Positions 9,401-17,126 of a stretch of DNA of 32,854 bases are shown in pieces. Where the stretch lies: positions 77,606-110,459 of the forward strand of contig NZ_SNYS01000011.1 of the NCBI RefSeq assembly GCF_004363215.1, read 5' to 3'. This DNA is from Methanimicrococcus blatticola (lineage in GTDB: Archaea > Halobacteriota > Methanosarcinia > Methanosarcinales > Methanosarcinaceae). Position 1 is the stretch's first letter. Each line of letters begins with the position of its first letter. The translations under genes were made by a program, and so were the position numbers. The notes below the pieces were generated by a model that saw only the letters and a list, made by a program, of their open reading frames with translations, did no database searches and had not been told where the DNA came from.

Positions 9401-10015
9401 TGTCGGGGAATATTGAAGCGACGCCGTTCTTTTGTAAATTCGAATTTCCTCGGCGTAGCGTTCCACCAATTCTTTGCGCGGTTTAAAACGGTCCAGACCG
9501 AGACTGCGGCGCACATAATCGCCGACCAAAACAGAAAGCGCTTGCGCAGTTCCGCCGGCACTGCGAATCGGGCCGGAATAATAAATTCTTAAAAATTCAG
9601 TGCCGTCACTGTTTTTATCAATCTTGACTTCGGCAATGCCTTCAATCGGCGCGGCGACGACGCCTTCTGTGATGACCGCCATCGACACGCGAATTGCAGC
9701 GTCAACCGACTGTTCTCTTGTCGTAAATCCGCCGACTTTTCCTTCCGCAATTTCCTTTGCGATTAAGAGGGCTGATTCTTCACGGTTTTTCCCTTCTTCT
9801 TCGATTTCACGAAGACGTTTCGCGACACCTTTGACGCCGATTAAATTTTCAACACGGTCGGCGAGGTCTTTTGCCAGCGGAATTTCAACATAAGGATGCG
9901 GATCTTCTCCTTTGGAGCGGGCGGCGTTCGCTATTTCCATCTCTGTGAATAATTTCGCTTCCAACGAATCGAAATATTTCTGCATGGCTTCGCTTTGCGC
10001 CGGTTTTTTCTCCAT
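6458..10015 (-). CDS. polC: DNA polymerase D (PolD) large subunit DP2
   Basis: The 1185-residue product is the catalytic subunit of the euryarchaeal replicative polymerase PolD, which works with small subunit DP1. The N-terminus carries the conserved stretch [20 protein letters not shown]. Cysteine clusters at about 690-735 ([18 protein letters not shown], then CPRCG and CPKC) and about 1103-1123 (CIKC...CPKC) are zinc sites. The catalytic acidic motif NCDGDED lies near residue 930. Many archaeal DP2 genes carry inteins; the coding sequence here runs uninterrupted through the catalytic motif. The start at ATG 10015 is preferred to an in-frame TTG at 10030, neither having a clear ribosome site. 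The gene lies 59 bp downstream of the small membrane-protein gene and is probably the last gene of the prf1 operon. Confidence 0.97.
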   Translation of the reverse strand: MEKKPAQSEAMQKYFDSLEAKLFTEMEIANAARSKGEDPHPYVEIPLAKDLADRVENLIGVKGVAKRLREIEEEGKNREESALLIAKEIAEGKVGGFTTREQSVDAAIRVSMAVITEGVVAAPIEGIAEVKIDKNSDGTEFLRIYYSGPIRSAGGTAQALSVLVGDYVRRSLGLDRFKPRKELVERYAEEIRIYKRTASLQYSPTDDEIRLIVENCPVCVDGDATEEAEVEGYRNMPEIPGNRLRGGMALVIAEGMILKAPKVKKHVDNLSMDGWEFLDKLIAGTKTEDKKGDDTPAASGKPGAVTLKIKPKTKYIQDLIAGRPLFSHPSREGGFRLRYGRSRNTSFAAAGISPAGMFILDDFITNGTQLKVERPGKAAGMAAVDSIEGPTVRLKNGDVVRADDGKTALQIKPDIEFIIDIGEILFNYGDFLENNHQLMPSPYCFEWWLYDYENGYNRLKEEKKVDISRFPNPDDVEKLKHVSEEEALLFADAGIPLHPDYNYLWHDLYLEELEKIADFIAENGKLEDYEYETESVSCLSLPYEKSVDDGIKPLLENILILHKVREIDGEKRILIAPPTHVLRCLSVTVEKDKSFKKAWTSEEIKSAGIELTIDAVSKISNMTVKARAPSRIGARMGRPEKSALRKMSPAAQVLFPIGEHGGKTRNLVNASEYREDMNATTGKFEIKIGMRVCPRCGRETHKWRCGCGEFTIERLFCPRCGIETSDSKCPKCEKPTMGGRKKAIEFRPIYKEAIERLGVRDNFDLIKGVKELMSRAKTPEPLEKGILRALHDVYIFKDGTARYDMSDIPLTHIRADELGITAEDLKKLGYEKDIYGKDLELDDQVVCLFVQDLIISVDCAEYLLKTTQYIDDLLKKYYGVDPYYNCKTIKDLLGVMVIGLAPHTSAGVLGRLAGFTKASVGFAHPYFHASKRRNCDGDEDCVMLLLDGMLNFSREYLPDKRGGQMDAPLVLTIRIDPNEIDKEAHNIDMCARYPHAFYLATEEYKNPAEISKIMDLVSSRLKTPDQYENFMFTHGTTNIASGPAFSAYKTLETMTDKMEAQLQLAEKIRAVDESNVAELVLKSHFLPDIMGNLRAFSKQTFRCIKCEAKYRRPPLTGTCPKCGGGNIILTVHEGAVRKYVEVSKEVAIKYHVSEYTLERIELLEQDIIQTFENHKIKKTSLTDFM

Positions 10016-10074
10016 AGTTTTGCCTGTCAAAATGTGTTAAAAAAAGCAATAATCTAAAAAGAGCCGAAACGGAA

Positions 10075-10323
10075 TTAAAGTTTTCCGCTTCTTATTTTGT
10101 TTGCCATCATCAGCTGGAAAATAATTGTCAGCACGATAATAAATGCGCCGGCAAAAATCAATCCCTGGCCGATTCTTGTCATCAGCGGGCTGAGGTTTAA
10201 AATCATTAAGAAAAAACCGCCGACAATAATCACCAAGTTGATGATATTGATGGTTTTGACGGTTTCAGTGATTTGTTTTCCCTGCGATTTGCTTCTGATT
10301 TTTGCTTTCTTTTCTGCGTTCAC
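10075..10323 (-). CDS. Small two-helix membrane protein of unknown function
   Basis: The 82-residue product has a basic N-terminus (NAEKKAKIRSKSQGKQ), two hydrophobic helices at about 28-48 and 53-73, and a basic tail. It starts with GTG directly after the TGA of the upstream tsaC-like gene. A GGAGGT at 10331-10336, seven bases before the GTG, sits inside that upstream gene and supports both the start and translational coupling. I recognise no family. Its place between tsaC-like and polC suggests only cotranscription. Confidence 0.8.
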   Translation of the reverse strand: MNAEKKAKIRSKSQGKQITETVKTINIINLVIIVGGFFLMILNLSPLMTRIGQGLIFAGAFIIVLTIIFQLMMANKIRSGKL

Positions 10324-10968
10324 TCATAAGACCTCCCCGATACATTTTACAATTTCCGGTATATCCAGCCCGCCTTTTCTTAAAATTTTCGGCGGCGTTA
10401 CCGTTAAGTCAATAATTGTCGACGGTTTTTGAATTTCAGTTTCTCCGCCGTCAATGAGTAAATCAATTTTCCCGTCCAAATCCGCTAAAACATCCGCTGC
10501 GGATTTCGGCTCTTTGCCGTCGGATTTGTTTGCGCTCGGACACGCAAGCGGACCGGCACGGCGCACAATCTCAATCGCGGCAGGATGCGCCGGCACACGA
10601 AGACCGACTGTTTCTCTTCCCGCCGTGATTTTGTCCGAAATATTCGCTTTTTTCTTTAATATAATCGTCATCGGTCCCGGCCAAAAGGCTTCCGCGAGTT
10701 TTTGCGCTTCTTTTGGGATTTCTTCTGCAATTAATTTCATGTCTTCCGCAGACGATATTAAAACGCTGAGCGGTTTTTCGGGAATCCGCCCTTTGGCTTG
10801 ATAAATTTTTAAAACAGCGTTTTCATTTGAAATGCACGCGCCGAGTCCGTAAACCGTTTCCGTCGGGAATGCCGCGATTTTTCCAGTAATGAGAGCATCA
10901 GCTGCTGCCTGAACAGCGGTTTCAAAATCCTCCAACGCATAAATTTCTGTTTTCGGCATTTCAATCAT
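10324..10968 (-). CDS. tsaC: L-threonylcarbamoyladenylate synthase (TsaC/Sua5, YrdC domain)
   Basis: This enzyme makes threonylcarbamoyl-AMP from threonine, bicarbonate and ATP, the first step of t6A37 modification in tRNAs that read ANN codons. The 214-residue product is a single YrdC domain. It has the early strand AAFPTETVYGLG, the substrate-binding KGRIPEKPLSVLI, the WPGPMTIIL segment and the late CPSANKSDG motif. It is short, so it lacks the extra C-terminal domain of long Sua5 proteins. The start could be the M at 10968 (MIEMPKTE) or the one three codons later. It follows prf1 by 39 bp in the same direction and is directly coupled to the next small gene. Confidence 0.93.
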   Translation of the reverse strand: MIEMPKTEIYALEDFETAVQAAADALITGKIAAFPTETVYGLGACISNENAVLKIYQAKGRIPEKPLSVLISSAEDMKLIAEEIPKEAQKLAEAFWPGPMTIILKKKANISDKITAGRETVGLRVPAHPAAIEIVRRAGPLACPSANKSDGKEPKSAADVLADLDGKIDLLIDGGETEIQKPSTIIDLTVTPPKILRKGGLDIPEIVKCIGEVL

Positions 10969-11007
10969 CCCGCTTAGGTTTTATCAAAAGGGATTAAGCC
11001 GGCCTGA

Positions 11008-12255
11008 TTACTGGCCGGTGTTGTATCTTAAAACAGCGACAATGCCGCCGAAAGCGGACATCAGCTGGTTGCCTTCATCAAAGTCTGTTGAAATAAAGTG
11101 AACGATTGAATTGGATTTATCAGCCAATTCCGAAAGCTCGTCAACAACGTCTCTGATTTCAATATCTGATAATTCCGCGCCGCATTTGGAACAGTTGCCG
11201 ATGTCGGGAATATGTTCTCCCGGACGCCAGGTGCGTGTTTTCTGGTTCAGCTCACCGCAGCTTTGACAGGTTGCCGTCATTCTTTCCGCTCTTAAATCTT
11301 CGGAGAGAATCAGCATTTCAACGGCGTTGATTTCCAAATTGGAGCGGACGCTTTTTTCACCGTAAGAAGCGCGTCCGGATTCGGCAATCAATTCTTTGAA
11401 GAACTGCTTCATGATGTTTTTCTGCTCCATTAGCTCTAAATCCGTGAGCTTGTCAGCCGCAGCGTTCACAAGTTCATGAAGACCGGATTCATCGGTATAA
11501 GCAATGTCGAAGAGACCGATGACTTTTTTCAAAAGTTCGTGATGGAAAAATTCGCCATCTTGAAACTCTTCTTTTGTCGGGGACGGGCCGCCGATGAGAA
11601 TGCCTTTGAATTCTTTGGGCTCGACCGTCAGGAAAATTTCACTGGCCGCGTCACCGATTCTCTTGTAGAAATCATGAATTGCAATCAATCTTAAACTCTG
11701 GAAACGCTGGGCACTCTGACCGCCTTTGCGCTGCTTTCCGGGGACAGTCGATGTCAGTCGGCGGTGCGCTTCAATTTTTTTGCCGACAAGCGTTCCGATG
11801 GTAGCTTCTCTTCTGTCCATCACAAGGAGGCCGAACGTTCCTTTTTCTTTGAGCATATATTCCAGCGGCTCAAGGAAAAATTCAGAGTTGCAGTGATATT
11901 TGTAAGTCACAATCGGTTCCGGCGGATTGATGACGTAACTTTCCATGCTTGTTTTGTTCGCGCCGATGTCCACCGCGCCGGTAAAATATACGATGCCGTT
12001 TTCGGGCACTTTATCCAAATATCTGAGTCTTGCCAAAAGCGAATCAATTGCGCCCTGAACATTCGTTTTCGTCAATTTGGATTTGATGTTTGACGCTTGG
12101 CTGTGTTCTTCACGCAAATCCGCGGTCACGTCTGATATTTGTTTATCTCCGGGGATATAGAGTGAGACCAATTCCGTGCTTCTTCCTTTTTTGTCGCGGA
12201 GGATCTCAAGCGTTTTTTTGAATTCATATTTGTCATGTGCTGACGTTTCTGCCAT
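11008..12255 (-). CDS. prf1: Peptide chain release factor aRF1
   Basis: The 415-residue product is archaeal release factor 1, which recognises all three stop codons in the ribosomal A site and triggers peptide release. It has the codon-recognition motif NIKS (residues 56-59) and the catalytic GGQ within GKQRKGGQSAQRF (GGQ 178-180). The C-terminal domain has paired cysteines (CQSCGE...CSKCGAE), a zinc-ribbon-like mini-domain. The length is typical. The ATG at 12255 has GGAGTG about nine bases upstream. It is the first gene of the apparent operon prf1, tsaC-like, small membrane protein, polC, which links translation and replication functions. Confidence 0.97.
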   Translation of the reverse strand: MAETSAHDKYEFKKTLEILRDKKGRSTELVSLYIPGDKQISDVTADLREEHSQASNIKSKLTKTNVQGAIDSLLARLRYLDKVPENGIVYFTGAVDIGANKTSMESYVINPPEPIVTYKYHCNSEFFLEPLEYMLKEKGTFGLLVMDRREATIGTLVGKKIEAHRRLTSTVPGKQRKGGQSAQRFQSLRLIAIHDFYKRIGDAASEIFLTVEPKEFKGILIGGPSPTKEEFQDGEFFHHELLKKVIGLFDIAYTDESGLHELVNAAADKLTDLELMEQKNIMKQFFKELIAESGRASYGEKSVRSNLEINAVEMLILSEDLRAERMTATCQSCGELNQKTRTWRPGEHIPDIGNCSKCGAELSDIEIRDVVDELSELADKSNSIVHFISTDFDEGNQLMSAFGGIVAVLRYNTGQ

Positions 12256-12379
12256 AATAAATGCACTCCGATAATCATTAAATAATAGTCATAAACAGCT
12301 TCAATTCGATTCAGTTTCCTATGGCAGCTTTTTCCTTTCAGCCGCCTTGAATCTGTCAACCGTTTCTGTAAATTTTGTA

Positions 12380-12393
12380 TGTCATATATGTCA
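12380..12393. promoter_or_regulatory. TGTCATATATGTCA motif upstream of prf1
   Basis: Two TGTCA pentamers lie nine bases apart, about 125 bp upstream of prf1. The 12-mer TGTCATATATGT also occurs in the operator-like region of the XRE gene (26394-26405). The site may be a second target of that regulator or an unrelated promoter element. The rest of 12256-12540 shows no gene. Confidence 0.25.
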
Positions 12394-12579
12394 TAATAAG
12401 ATCAATTTGTTGATTTGAATTTGAGACTTAAAAGAACTCATAAATTATAAACTAATCTGAGAGAACAGCGTTTTGTTTCTTTTTTTGGGTTCATTTTTCA
12501 TTTTGGTTTCTTTATTAAAAATATGGGATCCTTTTTCATTTGTTTAAAACCCGAGCCGTTCGCGCGCGCCGGGAAGCGG

Positions 12580-12765
12580 GAGCGGTAAGGTAGCAGCGGC
12601 AACGCAAACGACAAGGTAGCAGCAGTAACGCTAACCGTAAGGTAACAGTAGTAACGCAAACCATAAGGTAACACCGCTACCGTTCGCGCAAGCGAACGGG
12701 TGTGATAAAAATGAGCAGATGTACACAGCAAAGCAAACGCAAGTGACAATGCAAGCATCGACAAG
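12580..12765. repeat. Composite repeat element A (26-nt array, GCAA hairpin, conserved core)
   Basis: Three 26-nt units starting AAGGTAGCAG or AAGGTAACAG lie at 12587-12612, 12613-12638 and 12639-12664, with a partial fourth to 12680. A perfect 8-bp hairpin with a GCAA loop follows (12680-12699). Next come the core TGTGATAAAAATGAGCAGATG and one or two degraded units related to the 21-nt array of element B. The 26-nt period breaks every reading frame, so a repeat protein is unlikely. Element A lies about 160 bp beyond the 3' end of tRNA-Arg(CCG). It is the smaller relative of element B at 30294-30800. Confidence 0.8.
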
Positions 12766-12800
12766 ATGCGTTTTTTGTTTGCATCTTCTTCTTTGAGCAG

Positions 12801-12856
12801 CCGCAAATTCCGATTTCGCTCTTCGCTTTGCTCAGGTCGAAATTCGGAATTAGCGG
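12801..12856. other. Long imperfect hairpin between element A and the tRNA genes
   Basis: Arm 12801-12818 (CCGCAAATTCCGATTTCG) pairs with 12838-12856 except for one mismatch and one bulged base, leaving a 19-nt loop. No gene overlaps it. It could be a structured RNA, a terminator remnant or part of a mobile repeat. Confidence 0.5.
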
Positions 12857-12924
12857 TCGTACCCGAAGTTCACATGATTTGTCAAAAACGGTGTTTGAGA
12901 ATTAACTCAAATATTGAAAAAAAC

Positions 12925-12995
12925 GCCCCGACTGAGATTCGAACTCAGGTCGAAAGCTCCGGAGGCTCTCAGGATATCCGCTACCCTATCGGGGC
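12925..12995 (-). tRNA. tRNA-Arg (anticodon CCG)
   Basis: The 71-nt cloverleaf has acceptor arms GCCCCGA and TCGGGGC, T arm CTGAG-TTCGAAT-CTCAG, and anticodon stem AGAGC/GCTTT with loop CTCCGGA. The anticodon is CCG, which reads CGG. The D arm is GGGT-AGCGGATA-TCCT. CCA is not encoded and no intron is seen. A T-run directly beyond the 3' end can serve as terminator. Confidence 0.95.
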
Positions 12996-13042
12996 TGTCA
13001 GTTAAAATGAAATGATGAATGGAATGATGAATAAAACAAAAA

Positions 13043-13073
13043 AGGCGGTCATTTTTTATTAAAACGACCGCCT
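13043..13073 (-). terminator. Hairpin terminator between the two tRNA-Arg genes
   Basis: Arms AGGCGGTC (13043-13050) and GACCGCCT (13066-13073) pair perfectly over 8 bp. On the minus strand a TTTTTTGTTTT tract follows. It lies just beyond tRNA-Arg(GCG) and would separate its transcript from tRNA-Arg(CCG). Confidence 0.65.
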
Positions 13074-13091
13074 GATTTTATTTATTTAAGC

Positions 13092-13162
13092 GTCCCGGCT
13101 GAGACTCGAACTCAAGTCGAAAGCTCCGCAGGCTTCCAGGATATCCACTACCCTACCAGGAC
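13092..13162 (-). tRNA. tRNA-Arg (anticodon GCG)
   Basis: The 71-nt cloverleaf has acceptor arms GTCCTGG and CCGGGAC (one G-T pair), and anticodon stem GAAGC/GCTTT with loop CTGCGGA. The anticodon is GCG, for CGC/CGT codons. The D-arm and anticodon-arm regions are nearly identical to the neighbouring tRNA-Arg(CCG), so the two probably arose by duplication. CCA is not encoded and there is no intron. Confidence 0.95.
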
Positions 13163-13190
13163 ACGCCGAGAATCATGAATAGCTGATATA

Positions 13191-13200
13191 GAATATAAAC
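13191..13200 (-). promoter_or_regulatory. TATA box for tRNA-Arg(GCG)
   Basis: The minus strand reads GTTTATATTC about 30 nt upstream of the tRNA 5' end. This is the expected distance for an archaeal tRNA promoter with a start site a few bases before the mature end. Confidence 0.5.
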
Positions 13201-13270
13201 CTTATTATCGGAATGATGAGGCGAGATGACATGAAAGCGTTTTCTGAAACAATCTCGCAAATTTTCAATA

Positions 13271-14488
13271 TTAACCTTCATCCAAATAAACTTCATTCGG
13301 ATCTGTCGGGTCCGGATACATTGAAACCAGCATCTTGTAGCAGGCATGCAATATAATTTTACAGAATATGTATAGAGGCACCGCAAATACCAATCCGAAA
13401 ACACCGGCAATCTTAAGACCGGCAAGCGTGAGAATCACGGCGGTAAAAGAGCTGACCTTGACTGTTTTCATCACCATGTCCGGCAAAATGAAGAAGAAGT
13501 CAAAGAGTTGGATGACAACAACAATTCCGACGACGGCAAGCATCACTTCCGTTCCGAGCGTGTACGCGTAAACGGTGACGGGGATTGCCGGCAGAATAAA
13601 ACCAATGTAAGGGGCGATGTTGAATAACCCCATCAAAATTCCGGCAAAAAGCCAATGCGGAATTCCGACAACATAAAATCCTGCGCAATAAAGGAACATA
13701 ATGACAAACGCTTCCAATATTTTCATGAGTGTGTAAGCGCCCATGTCATTGGTAATATCCCGAATGGTTGTGATGACAGCGTCCTTATATTTGTCCGGAA
13801 TCATAGAAATGAAGCCGTTGCGCACATTTCCTTTTTCTTTAAAATAATAGCCGGCCATAATCGGAATTATCAAACAAGAAGCAAACACGGTTGTTCCGAT
13901 GAACGAAATCGTTTCAGTCGTCGACGACATAATTCCGCCGCCGGATGTTAAAACTGATTTGATGACATTTGTTGTGCTTAATTCGTAACTTAACAAATGT
14001 ATGCCGAGTGGTGTATTTGAAGCGGGCGGCGGGTCTGACGTCATCTTATATGACCCGTTTTCAGAATCTGCCTCCGGAACCTCGCCGGGAATCACAATCT
14101 GGCGTTCTTCAATTGTTATATTTGTAATGTCTTCTGCCATATTTTCGGCAGTTTCATTATACTGGTCCGTGAAATCGTTCAATGAATCCAGAACCGTATT
14201 GAAATTCGCCATTAAGTTCATGGCACCTGCAAAAACCAAAATCGATATCACAAGAACAACCGAAACAGAACTGACAAGCGCAATGGCTTTTCGTTTCATT
14301 GACGAACAGCTTTCGGTCGCTTTATTGAATATTTCAATGATTTTGTTCAGCAAAACTGTTGCCAAAACACCCAACACAAGGGCAATAAACACCGGTTTGA
14401 TGTAAAAAAGAAATGCGATCACAACGAATAGAAGCGCAGCTACAATCAATATGTACTGCCATACTTTTTTGTTAATTGACAATCCCAT
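13271..14488 (-). CDS. AI-2E family (PerM/YdiK-like) membrane transporter
   Basis: The 405-residue product has two N-terminal membrane helices, a third near residues 65-85, then a soluble region. That region contains a Pro/Ser-rich insert (SDPPPASNTPLG). At least four more helices follow. The C-terminal half carries family hallmarks: YYFKEKGN, then GIPHWLFAGILMGLFNIAPYIGFILPAIP, then the late FFFILPDMV. Family members transport small molecules or ions, and the substrate varies. The ATG at 14488 (MGLSINKK) is preferred to an in-frame TTG at 14500. The gene is divergent from the OBG-like GTPase gene across a 195-bp AT-rich spacer. Confidence 0.9.
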   Translation of the reverse strand: MGLSINKKVWQYILIVAALLFVVIAFLFYIKPVFIALVLGVLATVLLNKIIEIFNKATESCSSMKRKAIALVSSVSVVLVISILVFAGAMNLMANFNTVLDSLNDFTDQYNETAENMAEDITNITIEERQIVIPGEVPEADSENGSYKMTSDPPPASNTPLGIHLLSYELSTTNVIKSVLTSGGGIMSSTTETISFIGTTVFASCLIIPIMAGYYFKEKGNVRNGFISMIPDKYKDAVITTIRDITNDMGAYTLMKILEAFVIMFLYCAGFYVVGIPHWLFAGILMGLFNIAPYIGFILPAIPVTVYAYTLGTEVMLAVVGIVVVIQLFDFFFILPDMVMKTVKVSSFTAVILTLAGLKIAGVFGLVFAVPLYIFCKIILHACYKMLVSMYPDPTDPNEVYLDEG

Positions 14489-14683
14489 TTTGTATCTCAA
14501 ACCTGACTGTTATTCCGTTTTATGTTTTTTTAAAAGTTTTCAAATTGATTAGGTTGTTTTGCCTTTTATAGTTTTCATATGATACAAATTTCCGGAATCA
14601 TTTAAATTTTAATTGTTGTTATAATTATATTGTTATTAATTCCCGTAAAAACTTTAAATCATTGCAGACCCTATTCATCTCTT

Positions 14684-15865
14684 ATGTCAATGACTTTAGG
14701 GCTTGCGGGAAAACCGAACGCCGGTAAATCCACTTTTTTTAAATCCGTTACAATGGCGGATGTTGAGATTGCAAATTATCCTTTTACAACGATTCACGCC
14801 AATCACGGTGTCGCTTACATTCAAACACCCTGCTCGTGCATGGAAAGAGATAACCGCTGCGGCAAATGCAAAGACGGTATCCGTTATGTGCCAATCGATA
14901 TTATTGACGTTGCCGGTCTCGTTCCGGACGCGCACAAAGGAAAGGGTCTTGGGAATGCCTTTTTAGATGATCTGAGGCAAGCGCAAGCCATCATTCACGT
15001 CGTCGACGCGTCAGCTTCAACAGACGCCGAAGGAAATCCGATTGATCCCGGGTCCGGAAATCCTGCCGCCGACATCGAGTTCTTGGATTACGAGCTTGAA
15101 ATGTGGATGTTTGAAATCCTCAATCGCAATTGGTCAAAACTTTCCCGCAAAATTAAAGCGGAAGGCATTAAAATCGAAGAAGCGGTTGCCGACCAGCTCA
15201 GCGGTGCAGGCGTGACAATCGAGCATGCCAATTATGCGCTCCACGATTCCGATTTGTATTCGGTTGAGCCGACGAAATGGTCTGAAGATGATATGATTAA
15301 ACTTTGCCGAAGTATTCGAAAGGAAAGCAAACCGATGATAATTGCCGCCAACAAATTTGATGTGCTTGACGGATTGGGAATTTCGCTTGTCCAATCCGAT
15401 GAAAAAACCATCATCCCGACAAGCGCCGCCGCTGAATTGGCTTTAAAATCCGCCGCAAAAACAGGCATTATCCGCTACACGCCCGGTGCCGGCAGTTTTG
15501 AAGTTGCTACCGAATTGAATCCGGCGCAGGAAAAAGGATTAAATGCCGTTCAGCATTTGCTTGAAACGCATGGCAGTACCGGTGTTCAAGAATGCATTAA
15601 CCGCGCGGTTTTTGAGCTTTTGGACATGATTGTCGTTTATCCGGTCGAAGATGAAGGAAAATGGACAAACAAAACCGGCGACATGCTTCCCGACGCTTAC
15701 TTAATGAAACGCGGATCAACCTGCAAAGATATGGCTTACAGAATTCACACAGATATCGGTGATCACTTCTTGTATGCGGTGGATGCCCGAACCAAAATGC
15801 GCCTTGCCGAAAAACATGAGCTTCAAAACGGCGATGTCATTAAAATTGTTTCAACGGCAAAATAA
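14684..15865 (+). CDS. OBG-like (YchF/OLA1-type) redox-regulated GTPase
   Basis: The 393-residue product has the P-loop GKPNAGKST near its start, switch region YPFTTIHAN, the G3 motif DVAGLVPDAHKGKGLG and a later NKFD (G4). An archaeal-type cysteine insert (CSCMERDNRCGKCKDG) lies between switch I and G3. The C-terminus is a TGS domain ending HELQNGDVIKIV. These proteins bind GTP or ATP and associate with ribosomes. The exact role in archaea is not settled. The start at 14684 (MSMTLGLAGKP) fits family N-termini, although the open frame reaches 14630. No ribosome site is seen. A TATA-like TATAATTATA near 14618-14630 would give a short leader. Confidence 0.93.
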   Translation: MSMTLGLAGKPNAGKSTFFKSVTMADVEIANYPFTTIHANHGVAYIQTPCSCMERDNRCGKCKDGIRYVPIDIIDVAGLVPDAHKGKGLGNAFLDDLRQAQAIIHVVDASASTDAEGNPIDPGSGNPAADIEFLDYELEMWMFEILNRNWSKLSRKIKAEGIKIEEAVADQLSGAGVTIEHANYALHDSDLYSVEPTKWSEDDMIKLCRSIRKESKPMIIAANKFDVLDGLGISLVQSDEKTIIPTSAAAELALKSAAKTGIIRYTPGAGSFEVATELNPAQEKGLNAVQHLLETHGSTGVQECINRAVFELLDMIVVYPVEDEGKWTNKTGDMLPDAYLMKRGSTCKDMAYRIHTDIGDHFLYAVDARTKMRLAEKHELQNGDVIKIVSTAK

Positions 15866-15976
15866 GATTAAATAAAGCAAAACAGGGTAAAATAAATCAA
15901 AATAAAGTTAAATCAAAATAAAGTAAAAATAAGACAAAATTAAAAATCAGAGCTTCAATATTTTCGGCGGCGGACT

Positions 15977-16657
15977 ATGACTTTGGAAAACGAAGAGAAC
16001 AAATTAAAAACGCTTTTACTCATCTTAAATGAAAGCGATTTGCTGGATGAGGCGAATATCAAAAATTTGTTTTCCTGTTTTCCCGGTGTTGAAAAAGAAG
16101 GTGTCGAGAATTTGATTGTTTATGTTGATTTCTTAAAAACAATTAATGCCGAAAGCAAAAAAGCTCTTGTTCATATTTTCAAAGAACGGATTCATGGGTT
16201 TGCTCTTGAATTTCCTTCTTTTTCTGTTGATATTATTGAAGATTATGAAACTCCGTCAACGGTCACTCCGTCAACGGTCATTCCGTCAACGGTTGCTCTT
16301 CCGGAAGCGGTTCAAACCAAATCGCCCGGGATGTCGGTTTGCTTTGTTTTCGGTCTCGGCGGCCGAGATGAATTGAAACAAATTTTATCGGACTTTATTA
16401 CTCGCTGTCGAAATGAAGATTTTCAAACGCAAACATCGGAGATGACATCGGATTATATTTCAGACTCATTAAAACTGCCGTTTGAGCCGGATTTAATCAT
16501 TTCTCACGCCAAACACACGCTGACGGATTTTATGATTTGGCAAACGGTTTATTCCGAATATTATTTCTTTGAAAAAGATGTCGGAAAAGTCACCGATTCG
16601 GATTTCAGAAAAGCCTTTGACAGTTTTTATAAAAGAGATCGGCGTTACGGCGCTTGA
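15977..16657 (+). CDS. Hypothetical protein with TPSTV repeats
   Basis: The 226-residue product matches no family I recognise. Residues 1-85 are probably helical and acidic. A short linker has three pentamer repeats (TPSTV, TPSTV, IPSTV). The C-terminal part has alpha/beta-like segments such as MSVCFVFGLGGRDELKQIL, PDLIISHAKHTLTDFMIWQ and a YYFFEKDVG strand. No signal peptide or membrane helix is seen. It lies 15 bp upstream of the zinc-ribbon/winged-helix gene, so the two are probably cotranscribed. The spacer before it (15866-15976) is A-rich with repeated AAATAAAG-like words. Confidence 0.75.
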   Translation: MTLENEENKLKTLLLILNESDLLDEANIKNLFSCFPGVEKEGVENLIVYVDFLKTINAESKKALVHIFKERIHGFALEFPSFSVDIIEDYETPSTVTPSTVIPSTVALPEAVQTKSPGMSVCFVFGLGGRDELKQILSDFITRCRNEDFQTQTSEMTSDYISDSLKLPFEPDLIISHAKHTLTDFMIWQTVYSEYYFFEKDVGKVTDSDFRKAFDSFYKRDRRYGA

Positions 16658-16672
16658 TTTCAGGTGATTAAT

Positions 16673-17122
16673 ATGTATTACGTTTTTGTTTGCCCGTCGT
16701 GTCAGAAGCATGCGCAATTGTGGCAGCCCGGTGCCAAAACAGTCGGCTGCCAAAGCTGCAACGCAAAAATTCAAACAAACAGCCTTCGTGTTTTCGGGCC
16801 GTTTGAAACACATGCCGAAGCGGTTGAAAAGCGGTCAGCGGTTCAGGCCGAACTCAGCCAACTGCCCGGCTCGTTTTCGCAACAGGGACTCTCCGTTCCT
16901 GCCGAAAAAGAAGTTCAAATGAAGCCTCCCAAAGCCAAAAAACCGCAGCAGATTATTCTTGATGTTTTGAAAGAAAAAGGAACAATGATTGTCGGCGATT
17001 GTGAATATTATTGTTTTGAACGCGGCGTTGACAACGAAACTTTTCAAAAAATTCTGACAAAATTAATTGAGGCCGGCGAAGTTTACCGGCCGGATAAGGG
17101 ATTGATTGCGCTCGTTCCTTAA
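16673..17122 (+). CDS. Zinc-ribbon plus winged-helix protein
   Basis: The 149-residue product starts at ATG 16673, with AGGTGAT at 16662-16668 four bases upstream. The N-terminus has a four-cysteine zinc ribbon (CPSCQ... CQSCN, residues about 7-30). A Gln/Lys/Pro-rich linker follows. Residues about 93-149 (ILDVLKEKGTMIVGDC ... LIEAGEVYRPDKGLIALV) look like a winged helix resembling the one at the C-terminus of archaeal MCM helicases. A nucleic-acid-binding or regulatory role is inferred. It converges on gpmI with only four bases between stops. Confidence 0.8.
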   Translation: MYYVFVCPSCQKHAQLWQPGAKTVGCQSCNAKIQTNSLRVFGPFETHAEAVEKRSAVQAELSQLPGSFSQQGLSVPAEKEVQMKPPKAKKPQQIILDVLKEKGTMIVGDCEYYCFERGVDNETFQKILTKLIEAGEVYRPDKGLIALVP

Positions 17123-17126
17123 TCAT

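Noticed and set aside
12498-12806. Minus-strand 102-residue open frame over element A
   Set aside because: It spans the 26-nt array and hairpin, has no ribosome site, and its likeness to a frame in element B is explained by shared nucleotide repeats.
15866-15976. A-rich spacer with repeated AAATAAAG-like words
   Set aside because: Low-complexity AT-rich spacer; the repeats are irregular and no function is evident.
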